DNA of 62,461 bases from DSUN01 sp035527715 (lineage in GTDB: Bacteria > Planctomycetota > PUPC01 > DSUN01). Under the pieces are notes generated by a model. It was not told the DNA's origin, ran no database searches, and saw only the letters and a program-made list of their open reading frames with translations. Location: NCBI GenBank assembly GCA_035527715.1, contig DATKZY010000157.1, forward strand, positions 1 through 62,461, given 5' to 3'. This document shows positions 25,409-33,062 of this stretch, one piece after another. Numbering within the stretch: position 1 is the stretch's first letter; the number at the start of each line of letters is the position of its first letter. The position numbers and the translations under genes were made by a program.

Positions 25409-27279
25409 CCAGGCGACTCGGCATACCCCTGCTCCTCCTCCTCGCGGCCCCGGGAGCTGTCGCCGCCGATTCCCTGCCGCCCCTGAAGGACGGCCACGCT
25501 CCCCAGAACCTCGACGCGTTGTGGAAGGACTACGATCCCCGCGCGGAGCCGCTGGAGGCCACGGTCGTGCGCGAGTGGCAGGAGGACGGCGTCACGCTCC
25601 GCTACGTGGTCTTCACCGTCGGCACGTTCAAGGGCAGGAAGTCGCGGCTGGCCGCCTTCTACGGCTTCCCCAAGGCCGAGGGCAAGTTGCCTGCGCTCCT
25701 GCACCTCCACGGCGGCGGACAGCGCGCGTTCGCCGACGAAGTGAAGTTCGCGGCGCGCAACGGCTACGCGGGCCTCTCGATCAACTGGGGGGCGAACCCG
25801 CTCGACGGCCTAAAGGAGGGCGATCCGAACACCGACTGGGGCGCGGTGGACGCCACGCAGACCGGCCACAACTCGCACTACGCTTCGCTGAAGCCCGACG
25901 ACAAGACGCTCGACGCCGTCGAATCGCCCCGCAACAACAACTGGTTCCTCCTGGTGCTGGCCGCGCGGCGGGCGTTGACGTTTCTCGAGCAGCAGCCCGA
26001 GGTGGATGCGGCGCGGCTGGGCGTCCACGGCCACTCGATGGGCGGCAAGCTCACGACCGACCTGTCGGGCATAGACCCGCGCGTGAAGGCCGCCGTGCCG
26101 TCGTGCGGCGGCTCGGGCTCGGCGCCCGACGAGTTGCTGGCCGTCGCCGGCTCGGGCCTCCGCGGCAGCCTCGGGCCGCTGCACCTGGCGACGATTGACG
26201 ACCGGGCCTACCTCCCCCGCATCACGTGCCCCATCCTCCCGCTCGCGCCGACCAACGACTTCAACTGCGCGCTCGACAGCCTCTTCGCCAACTGGGCGCG
26301 GCTCGGCACCCGCGACGTGCGCTTCAGCATCAGCCCTCACCTCAACCACCGCCACCTCGAGGCCCACGAAGCTTGCCGCATCCTGTGGTTCGAGCAATGG
26401 CTCAAGGGGCGCTTCGCATTCCCCACGACGCCCGAGCTGGCCGTGAAGCTCGACGCGGCGGAAGGCGTGCCCCGCGCGGTCGTGACGCCCGACGCCTCGA
26501 AGCCGATCGAGCGGGTGGACGTCTACTACTCACTGGACCCCCACGTCCTGACGCGCTTCTGGCGCGACGCGCGGGCCGAGCGCCAAGGCGAGCAATGGGT
26601 CGGCGCGTGCCCGCTCCTGAGCACGGAGCAGCCGCTCTTCGTCCTCGCCAACGTCACCTACAAGTTCGACCTCACGATCCGGCAACCCCGCACCGGCCAG
26701 CCCTACGAGCCATTCTTCGCCATTACGTCGCGCCTGGTCACAATCCTGCCCGAGGCGCTGGCTAAGGCCGGCGTGAAGGCCGCCGACAAGCCGTCGCTCC
26801 TGATCGAGGACTTCGCTCGCGACTGGCACGACTGGTATCGGCTCGAATGGGCCAACCCCGTCCACTGGCAGGCCGTGACGCGCAAGCTCAAGGACCCCAA
26901 GTGGCGCGGCCCCGACGGCGCGCGGCTGCTCCTCGACGTCCGCTCGCCGAAGGACAACCAGCTCATCTTCGACTTCACGTTCAACAACTGGGGCGCGTTC
27001 CTGGGCGTACCGAAGAGCCAGTTCGCCGTCGTCAAGCCGGTCAAGGCGTCCGACGACTGGCAAACCCTCTCCGTTTCGCTGGACGACCTCGTCCCCGCCG
27101 ACAAGCCTTCAGGGGGCAAGTCCTGGCGGCCGACAAGCTGGCGCACTATCACCGAGCTCGGCCTCCGCAGCCGCGTCACCCTCTTCCGCGACCCCGCCGC
27201 GCCCGAGCTGGTCGAGAAGAAATGGGAAGGCCCGCGCGAATTCCGCAACCTGCGTTGGCAACTCCAGCCCGCCAACTGA
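25405..27279 (+). CDS. Exported alpha/beta-hydrolase esterase (acetyl-xylan esterase-like)
   Basis: Start GTG 25405 overlaps the upstream stop (GTGA), with AGGAAGG before it. The 624-aa protein has a signal peptide (LGIPLLLLLAAPGAVAA). An alpha/beta-hydrolase domain (about 70-340) carries the nucleophile elbow GHSMGG near residue 209, the HGGG oxyanion loop (LHLHGGGQ), an acid candidate at LAPTNDFNCALD and the histidine in SPHLNHRHLE. A C-terminal domain (about 450-624, FDFTFNNWGAFLG) is beta-rich, possibly carbohydrate-binding. It likely removes ester groups from a glycan, in line with the sialidase-like and oxidoreductase partners. Confidence 0.85.
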   Translation: MTRRLGIPLLLLLAAPGAVAADSLPPLKDGHAPQNLDALWKDYDPRAEPLEATVVREWQEDGVTLRYVVFTVGTFKGRKSRLAAFYGFPKAEGKLPALLHLHGGGQRAFADEVKFAARNGYAGLSINWGANPLDGLKEGDPNTDWGAVDATQTGHNSHYASLKPDDKTLDAVESPRNNNWFLLVLAARRALTFLEQQPEVDAARLGVHGHSMGGKLTTDLSGIDPRVKAAVPSCGGSGSAPDELLAVAGSGLRGSLGPLHLATIDDRAYLPRITCPILPLAPTNDFNCALDSLFANWARLGTRDVRFSISPHLNHRHLEAHEACRILWFEQWLKGRFAFPTTPELAVKLDAAEGVPRAVVTPDASKPIERVDVYYSLDPHVLTRFWRDARAERQGEQWVGACPLLSTEQPLFVLANVTYKFDLTIRQPRTGQPYEPFFAITSRLVTILPEALAKAGVKAADKPSLLIEDFARDWHDWYRLEWANPVHWQAVTRKLKDPKWRGPDGARLLLDVRSPKDNQLIFDFTFNNWGAFLGVPKSQFAVVKPVKASDDWQTLSVSLDDLVPADKPSGGKSWRPTSWRTITELGLRSRVTLFRDPAAPELVEKKWEGPREFRNLRWQLQPAN

Positions 27280-27397
27280 CCGCCCCCGTCGCTCACACGG
27301 CATGCCGAGCCCTTTGCCCCACTCGCGATCCCATCATGCCTACAGACAGGCGCCCCGGCAGGAGAATGCGTGATGACGACCTCAGACCGGTTTCCTC

Positions 27398-27988
27398 TCA
27401 ATGCCCCAACTTGACCTCTTCGCCGTCTGCAAGTGTAACCAGCCCTTTCCCCCTGAGGTAAATGTAACCTTCGTTGGTCAGAAGGAAAGTGAGGCGGTTC
27501 TGCTCGTCCCCTTCACCATTGAAAGTGTGGCCCTTGTATCTGACCTTTCCCGCAAACCTGTGGATGCTCCCAGGACCCTCAATGTAAGCCCCGCTGCCGA
27601 GGAAGTACGGGAAAGTGTCTCCCGGATTCTCTGTCGTGTTCATAGAAAAGCTGTCGGGGGCAGTGGGCGTCTCGGTGAGAGTCAGACGACTAGGCGACCC
27701 CTTTCCCCGCGGTTTGATGGTCCCTATCACGAATCGCTTCCCAACCCCCTCTTTCTTGATCCGGGCAGCTATCTCATCTTCAATCTGCGGCACACTTGCC
27801 TGCGTCTGAGTTGCCCGCTGCTTCTTGTCTTGCGCCCCTTTCGCTTCCGCCCCTTGAGACTGCTCTGATCCGTTGGGCTTGGCCGAATCGCCGGGTCCCT
27901 GCTCCGAGGCGGCCTCCTCACTGCACGAAATGAGAGCTGGCGCTGTCATGGCAAGTATGAGGGCAAGAGCGGCGAGATGGCGGATCAT
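27398..27988 (-). CDS. Lipoprotein of unknown function
   Basis: The 196-aa protein has a lipobox (LISC at residues about 19-22), so it is a lipid-anchored exported protein. A low-complexity linker (about 23-65, Q/S/K/E-rich) precedes a globular C-terminal domain with IGTIKPRGKGSPSRLTLTE. No family recognised. Start ATG 27988 has GGAAGAGG upstream. A consensus promoter lies at 28107-28134. It is convergent with the esterase operon. Confidence 0.75.
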   Translation of the reverse strand: MIRHLAALALILAMTAPALISCSEEAASEQGPGDSAKPNGSEQSQGAEAKGAQDKKQRATQTQASVPQIEDEIAARIKKEGVGKRFVIGTIKPRGKGSPSRLTLTETPTAPDSFSMNTTENPGDTFPYFLGSGAYIEGPGSIHRFAGKVRYKGHTFNGEGDEQNRLTFLLTNEGYIYLRGKGLVTLADGEEVKLGH

Positions 27989-28106
27989 GGATGCCTCTTC
28001 CTTTCGCAGAAACGGATAGCGATGACCGAGCATCTTCGCCTGACACTCCGAGCGCGGTTCGGAGCGCCGCATAGCACGCCCGCGAAAGCGCCTCGACACC
28101 ACCCCC

Positions 28107-28134
28107 ATCATGCCACTCCGCGCCGCTTTGTCAA
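28107..28134 (-). promoter_or_regulatory. Promoter of the lipoprotein gene
   Basis: Minus strand: TTGACA (28129-28134), 16-bp spacer, CATGAT (28107-28112). Confidence 0.6.
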
Positions 28135-28200
28135 CACCGCGGGCCGGCGAAAAGCGTGGTCACTGCCTCGGTCCCGCGTTCCGCATGGGATCGGGGAGAC

Positions 28201-28431
28201 CTATTCCGGCTCTCCTGCATTGTCCTCTTCTCTGAGGATCACGCGGCGTTTCTTGCTGGCTTCCCGTTTGCGCTTCTTCCTGGTGCGCGCCGGCAGCTTG
28301 CCGAGAAGGCTGTCGCCCCACACGTCGAGGTGGCTTGGCTTCGTGTGCGATGGCCTGTCGTATCTCATCCCTGCTGCTCCACACACAGCAATGGCCGGGC
28401 CGATCGGCCCGAGACGCAGAAGCTTTGTCAT
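28201..28431 (-). CDS. Possible small basic protein
   Basis: A consensus promoter (28441-28468) directly precedes this short ORF, which supports transcription. Two starts are possible. ATG 28431 gives 76 aa but would be almost leaderless. ATG 28368 gives 55 aa, beginning MRYDRPSHTKPSHLDVWGD, behind GGAGCAGCAGGG. The C-terminal half is strongly basic (ARTRKKRKREASKKRR), like nucleic-acid-binding tails. No family recognised. It could also be a non-coding transcript. Confidence 0.4.
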   Translation of the reverse strand: MTKLLRLGPIGPAIAVCGAAGMRYDRPSHTKPSHLDVWGDSLLGKLPARTRKKRKREASKKRRVILREEDNAGEPE

Positions 28432-28440
28432 CCCCCTCTG

Positions 28441-28468
28441 ATCATGCTGATCTGAGCCGGTTTGTCAA
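28441..28468 (-). promoter_or_regulatory. Consensus promoter for the small gene or RNA
   Basis: Minus strand: TTGACA (28463-28468), 16-bp spacer, CATGAT (28441-28446). It has the same architecture as the lipoprotein promoter 330 bp downstream. Confidence 0.6.
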
Positions 28469-28523
28469 GAGCGCGGGCCGATGGGAGTGTCTGGGCAAGG
28501 CCGTTGAGCGCTGAGGGGATGGA

Positions 28524-28619
28524 GGGACCAAAGGGACACAAGGGACCTGAGGGACGGGCCACATGCCAGCCCTGTGCGTCCGTGTCCTTTTGGTCCCTTG
28601 GGTCCCCGAGGTCCCTTGC
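28524..28619. repeat. Palindrome with arms of four 9-bp units
   Basis: Left arm 28524-28559 is four 9-bp units starting GGGAC (GGGACCAAA, GGGACACAA, GGGACCTGA, GGGACGGGC). Right arm 28584-28619 is four 9-bp units starting GTCC (GTCCTTTTG, GTCCCTTGG, GTCCCCGAG, GTCCCTTGC). The arms are degenerate complements around a 24-bp loop. The right-arm units resemble the GTCCCATNN family but in a folded-back form. Confidence 0.7.
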
Positions 28620-28621
28620 CT

Positions 28622-28891
28622 CCATTGTTGGGGGCTGGTCTGTTCCGGGGGCCCCCAACAATGGGTACGAAGGAGGGGGTGATGGGGGCCGGTGGCTTCC
28701 GTAAGGCCATGCTGTTACGACACATGCGATGCTGAAGGCACAGTCGGCAGGGGGCGGTCGCGGCCCCGAAGTGTGGGCGCGCGCACAGGCGCAACAATGG
28801 GTGGAATGGCGTAGGACGCGGCTATTGGCCGATCCGCCATTGTTGAGGCCCCTCTTTCGGCCCGCAACAATGGACAACAATGGGGGCCGGC
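28622..28891. repeat. Cluster of CAACAATGG motifs with a perfect 14-bp inverted repeat; otherwise gene-free
   Basis: CCATTGTTGGGGGC (28622-28635) pairs perfectly with GCCCCCAACAATGG (28651-28664). CAACAATGG or its complement recurs near 28792, 28838, 28864 and 28873. The cluster lies downstream of the GH42 gene on the minus strand and upstream of the small gene's promoter. No ORF is supported. Five spaced 9-mers could be protein-binding sites or repeat debris. Confidence 0.55.
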
Positions 28892-30943
28892 CTATCGCTG
28901 CAGGACAGCGACGCCGTAGGGGGCGAGCGTGGCCTTGGCGCGGACACGCTTGCCGGTGAGGAGGTCGGTGAAGGCGCCCTTGCCGAGCGGGACGGTGGCG
29001 CGCTTCGGGTTGAAGTTCATGAGGAAGATGAAGCGCCGCTCTCCATCGGCGCGAAGCTGGGCAGTGACGCCTTTGGGCAGGGCGGCGTCAATGGCGCGAA
29101 GGAGCTTGTGCTTCCGGGCCATTGCGGCGTAGAAGTCGCTGAGGAAGCGTTCGTCGTTGCGCGAGGCGATGTAGTAGGCATGGCCCTTGCCGTGCTTGTT
29201 GACGGTGAGGGCGGGGCGGCCGGCGTAGAAGTCGTCTCTGTAGGTGGCGAGCACCTTGGCGGTCTCGGCGTGGACGAGGGCGCACAACTCGCGGGCCTCG
29301 TATTCGCCGGTGAGCCCGAGGCCGTTCTTCGCTATCGGCGCCACGTGGTTGCGGTCGGTTTCGTGGAGGGCGTCAATCTCCTCGTCCCAGATGCCGAGCA
29401 GGGGGCGAAGCGGGCCGGGGAAGCCGCCGAGGAAGCAGAGGTCGTGGTCGTCCACGATCCCGCTCCAGTAGGTGGCGACGAGGGTGCCGCCGTTGGCGAC
29501 GAAGTCGGCAAGCCGCTCGGCCACGCCGGGGCGCACCATGTAGAGCATCGGGGCGACGACGAGCTTGTAGCGGGCGAAGTCCTGCTCCATGTCGATCACG
29601 TCGGCGGGGATGCCGCGGCGCCAGAACTGGCGGTAGTGGGCCTGGCACGTGGGCAGGTAGTCTTTCTTCTCACGGCGAGGGCCGGCGGCGTCCTGGATGG
29701 CCCAGTTGTTCTCCCAGTCGTAGATGATGGCGGCGTCGGGGCGGACGGTGGAGCCGATGACGGGCTCGAGCTTCTCGAGGGCCCGGCCCAGCTCGGCAAC
29801 GTCGCGGAAGACGCGGGTGTTCTCGTGGCCGCAGTGGTCCACGACGGCCCCGTGGAACTTCTCGGCCGCGCCGCGGCTCTTGCGCCACTGGAAGTATTGC
29901 ACGGTGTCGGAGCCGTGGGCGACGGCCTGGAGGCTGGAGAGCAGGTGCATGCCCGGCCGCTTGAGCTTGGCCACGGGCATCCAGTTGGTCATGCTGGGCG
30001 TGCTCTCCATGAGCATGAAGGGCTTGCCGCCCTTCATCGAGCGGTTGATGTCGTGCACGAAGGCGATGTCGGCGGCAAGCTCCCAGTCGGGCCGCGGGCC
30101 GTGCCAGAGCGGATAGCTGTCCCACGAGATGACGTCGAGGTGCGGCGCCATCTTCCAGTAGTTGAGGCCGGGGTAGGTGCCCATCATGTTCGTCGTCACC
30201 GGCACATCGGGCGTGATGCGCTTGAGCGGCTCGATCTCGGCGAGCATGAAGTCGGTCGTCTGATCGGTGACGAAGCGTTTCCAGTCGAGGTTGAGGCCGT
30301 GGACGGAGCCCTCGCCGATGGGGCTGGGCGGCTCGACCTGCGACCAGTCGGTGTAGGTGTGGCTCCAGAAGGCGGTCCACCAGGCGCGGTTGAGGGCGTC
30401 GAGCGACTCGTATCGGCGCTGGAGCCAGTGGCGGAAGGCGTCGCGGCAGAGGTCGCAGTGGCATTCGCCGCTGTACTCGTTCGACAGGTGCCACACGAGG
30501 AGGGCGGGGTGGCCCTTGTAGCGCTTGGCGAGCCTGGTGTTGATGATCCGCACCTTCTCGCGGTAGACGGGCGACGTGAAGCAGTGGTTGTGGCGGCCGC
30601 CGTGCAGGTTGCGGGTGCGGTCGGGCCGCACGCGGAGCACCTCGGGATACTTCTGCGAGAGCCAGGCGGGCCGCGCTCCGCTGGGGGTCGCGAGGACGGC
30701 GTAGGCGTCGTTCGCCGCCAGCTTGTCCATGATGGTGTCGAGCCAGGAGAAGTCGAACTGCCCTTCGGCTGGCTCGAGGCGCACCCAGGCGAAGATGCCC
30801 ACCGACATGGCGTTGCAGTGGGCCAGCTTCATCAGCCGCATATCTTCGTCCCAGGTCTCGGGCGGCCACTGGTCGGGGTTGTAGTCGCCGCCGTGGAGGA
30901 AGCGTGCGCACTTTGGGTTGATCGGAGGATAGCGGTCGGGCAT
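28892..30943 (-). CDS. Beta-galactosidase, glycoside hydrolase family 42
   Basis: GH42 retaining beta-galactosidase, 683 aa, typical length. The TIM barrel begins at GGDYNPDQWPPETWDED. The acid/base glutamate lies in WHLSNEYSGECHC (near residue 155). The nucleophile is likely in FMLMESTPS (near 312). CHCDLC just after the acid/base resembles the cysteine cluster that binds zinc in GH42 trimers. The A-beta trimerisation domain and small beta-sandwich complete the C-terminus. No signal peptide, so it acts in the cytoplasm on imported galactosides. It follows the sulfatase-fold gene by 49 bp, suggesting joint breakdown of a galactose-containing glycan. AAAGGA precedes ATG 30943. Confidence 0.93.
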   Translation of the reverse strand: MPDRYPPINPKCARFLHGGDYNPDQWPPETWDEDMRLMKLAHCNAMSVGIFAWVRLEPAEGQFDFSWLDTIMDKLAANDAYAVLATPSGARPAWLSQKYPEVLRVRPDRTRNLHGGRHNHCFTSPVYREKVRIINTRLAKRYKGHPALLVWHLSNEYSGECHCDLCRDAFRHWLQRRYESLDALNRAWWTAFWSHTYTDWSQVEPPSPIGEGSVHGLNLDWKRFVTDQTTDFMLAEIEPLKRITPDVPVTTNMMGTYPGLNYWKMAPHLDVISWDSYPLWHGPRPDWELAADIAFVHDINRSMKGGKPFMLMESTPSMTNWMPVAKLKRPGMHLLSSLQAVAHGSDTVQYFQWRKSRGAAEKFHGAVVDHCGHENTRVFRDVAELGRALEKLEPVIGSTVRPDAAIIYDWENNWAIQDAAGPRREKKDYLPTCQAHYRQFWRRGIPADVIDMEQDFARYKLVVAPMLYMVRPGVAERLADFVANGGTLVATYWSGIVDDHDLCFLGGFPGPLRPLLGIWDEEIDALHETDRNHVAPIAKNGLGLTGEYEARELCALVHAETAKVLATYRDDFYAGRPALTVNKHGKGHAYYIASRNDERFLSDFYAAMARKHKLLRAIDAALPKGVTAQLRADGERRFIFLMNFNPKRATVPLGKGAFTDLLTGKRVRAKATLAPYGVAVLQR

Positions 30944-30992
30944 TGTGGTTCCTTTCGTCGCTGGGAGGAGACGCGGGGCAGAGACGCCCCGC

Positions 30993-32480
30993 CTACAGGC
31001 CCAGGCGCTCGAACTGGTCGGCGGGGGCGCCGATGCGGCGGAACTCGGCGATCAGGGCCTGCCGCAGGCGCTCGGCCTGCTCGGGATGCGCAGCGAGCCG
31101 GTTCTGCGAATCCTCTTCGCCAATCTCAAGGTCGAAGAGGAGGTCCTGCGCCCCCTCCCCTTCCGGCTCGGACGCTGCCCTTTCGCGGACCGGCACGCGG
31201 TAGACGATGGCGTCGGTGTGGGGGATGAAGCGGCCGGTCTCGCCCTTGGCGTAGGGGTCCTTGGCGCGGCGGTGGAAGCCCTCGAGATTGATGCCGTAGA
31301 GGTAGAGGGGCGAGTTGTCGGCCCGGGCGGGGAACTTGTGGAGTACCCAGCGCCCATCGGTGGTCGCGACGGGGAAGCCGAAGTACGCGGTGTGGGCGAT
31401 GTCGCGCACCTTAGCCTTCTCGCCGCGCAACAGCGGCAGGAGCGAGGTGCCGTGGACAACGTAGCCCTCGGGCACGTTCAGGCCGAGGGCCTCGGCGATG
31501 GTGGGATAGAGGTCAATCTGGCTGGTGAGCCACGGCCCACGGCTGCCGGGCACTGGCCTCATGCCCGGCATCGAGGCGAAGAGCGGGATGTTGGTCATGT
31601 GGCGGTAGAGCGGCGGCTTGTTCTTGCCGACCCAGCCGTGCTCGCCGAGGTGGTGGCCGTGGTCGGACGTGAGGAGCACGAGCGTGTTGTCCCACAGGCG
31701 ATAGCGGTCGAGGCGGTCGAGGACAAGCCCGAGCCAGCGGTCGAACATGGTGACCTTGCCGGCGTACTGGGCGCGGATGTGGCGCAGCACGGCGGGGTCG
31801 AACTCCTCGGCCTTGCCGTACTTGTTCCAGATCGGCCATTCGCCCGCGAAGTCGGGGTCGTACATCGTGTCGTAGGGCGGCGGCACGTGGAACGGCTCGT
31901 GCACATCGAAGCTGTCAATCATCAGGAAGAAGTCGCGGTGGGCGTGGTTGCGGTCGAGCCACTCGGCGGCGGCGTTGAGCAGGCGGGGGCTGAAGAAGTC
32001 GCGCTCGGTGCGGAAGTGAGCGGTATTCCGCAGGTAGACCTGGCCGATGTCGCCCTTCTCCTCGAGCATCCTGCGGTAGTTGCGCGGCGGCTCGACGGGG
32101 TCGGTGATCCAGTTGTCGGCCTCGTGGCCGCGGAAGAACTCCCAGCCCGTGAAGTCCATGTGGTAGTTGCCCGAGCCCTCGCGGAAGTAGTGGTAGGTGT
32201 CGGTGAGGAGCATGGCGACCTGTTTCTTCTCGCGGCAGAGCTGGGCGAGGGTGACGTCGTAGGGCTCGAGCGGCCCCCAGGCGCGCCAGGGGTATTCGTG
32301 GCGGCCGGCCATCACCTCGTGGCGGGTGGGCATGGTGGGGAGCGAGCCCGTCCAGTGGCTGTCGCACGTCACGCACCGCTCGGCGAGGCGTTGGAAGTTG
32401 GGCGTCTTCACCCACTCGTTGCCGTAGGGCGACAGATACGTGCGGTTGAGCGAATCCACCATCACGAGGATCACGTTCAT
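30993..32480 (-). CDS. Sulfatase-fold hydrolase with Thr at the formylglycine position
   Basis: The 495-aa protein has the alkaline-phosphatase/sulfatase fold: the N-terminal metal strand MNVILVMVDSLNRTYLSPYG, and later LLTSDHGHHLGEHG with Asp-His metal ligands. The sulfatase signature C/S-x-P-x-R reads T-M-P-T-R, with Thr49 (codon at 32334-32336) where Cys or Ser is converted to formylglycine. Thr is instead the nucleophile of several phosphatases and phosphotransferases of the same superfamily. It may therefore be a phosphoester hydrolase, or an inactive sulfatase. No signal peptide is seen. It is co-transcribed with GH42. Confidence 0.85.
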   Translation of the reverse strand: MNVILVMVDSLNRTYLSPYGNEWVKTPNFQRLAERCVTCDSHWTGSLPTMPTRHEVMAGRHEYPWRAWGPLEPYDVTLAQLCREKKQVAMLLTDTYHYFREGSGNYHMDFTGWEFFRGHEADNWITDPVEPPRNYRRMLEEKGDIGQVYLRNTAHFRTERDFFSPRLLNAAAEWLDRNHAHRDFFLMIDSFDVHEPFHVPPPYDTMYDPDFAGEWPIWNKYGKAEEFDPAVLRHIRAQYAGKVTMFDRWLGLVLDRLDRYRLWDNTLVLLTSDHGHHLGEHGWVGKNKPPLYRHMTNIPLFASMPGMRPVPGSRGPWLTSQIDLYPTIAEALGLNVPEGYVVHGTSLLPLLRGEKAKVRDIAHTAYFGFPVATTDGRWVLHKFPARADNSPLYLYGINLEGFHRRAKDPYAKGETGRFIPHTDAIVYRVPVRERAASEPEGEGAQDLLFDLEIGEEDSQNRLAAHPEQAERLRQALIAEFRRIGAPADQFERLGL

Positions 32481-32572
32481 CGCGGCTTCCTGAAGGGGTG
32501 GGGCTGTTGAGCTCAGAGTCCGCGAGGCTTGGACAGATGGGGTATCGTGGAATGGCCTCCCCCGGCAGCAGG

Positions 32573-32779
32573 CTATGCGCCGACGCCTTCGAGGACAACC
32601 TGCTTAAGGGTTTCGCCGCCGCCGAAGCGCTTGGCCGCATCGAGCACCTCGATGCCCGCGAGCTTGCCGTCGGCATCGTAGTCCACCGCGATGCCTTCGC
32701 CGAGCTCCTTCGTCGTCACCGTCGTTTCGCGAAAGGTGATGCTCAGAGCATCCACTTCCGAGTCATATGCGATCTTCAT
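32573..32779 (-). CDS. DUF2283 family protein (putative antitoxin)
   Basis: Small beta-rich 68-aa protein with the family pattern MKIAYDSEVDALSITF...VDYDADGKLAGIEVLDA. DUF2283 genes commonly follow DUF4258 genes, and the pair is suspected to be toxin-antitoxin-like. Here it starts 19 bp after the DUF4258 gene. The role of either is not established. Confidence 0.85.
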   Translation of the reverse strand: MKIAYDSEVDALSITFRETTVTTKELGEGIAVDYDADGKLAGIEVLDAAKRFGGGETLKQVVLEGVGA

Positions 32780-32798
32780 GGCCTGGCTCCTGCCTCGC

Positions 32799-33059
32799 TC
32801 AGTAGTAATAAGTGTAGACCGTAATGACGAGGATTTCAAGCTCCAGCTCGACGAAGATTGGCCGAACCCTCTTGACGGCGTAGTAGCGGCCGTTCCAGAT
32901 GGCTCGGAATGGGAACTCCATGGACGCCTGCAAGCGATCCTCGCCGTATTCCGCCGCCTGCCAGGGGCGCTCCCGGATCGCCCGTTCGACCGCGGCGAGC
33001 GTGAACCCGCGTTTGGCCATGTAGCCGCGCGCGTGGCCCGAGAGGCGGATTGGTTTCAT
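32799..33059 (-). CDS. DUF4258 family protein (putative toxin)
   Basis: The 86-aa protein has the DUF4258 pattern, IRLSGHARGYMAKRGFTLAAVERAIRER, then a strand series ending KRVRPIFVELELEILVITVYTYY. Its fold is thought to be RelE/BrnT-like. It starts 3 bp after the discoidin-like gene's stop and precedes DUF2283. It is unusual for such a pair to lie inside a catabolic operon. Confidence 0.85.
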   Translation of the reverse strand: MKPIRLSGHARGYMAKRGFTLAAVERAIRERPWQAAEYGEDRLQASMEFPFRAIWNGRYYAVKRVRPIFVELELEILVITVYTYYY

Positions 33060-33062
33060 GGG

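Noticed and set aside
28880..31228. A 782-codon plus-strand frame opposite the GH42 and sulfatase genes
   Set aside because: It spans two genes with clear families on the other strand and has no recognisable motif of its own.
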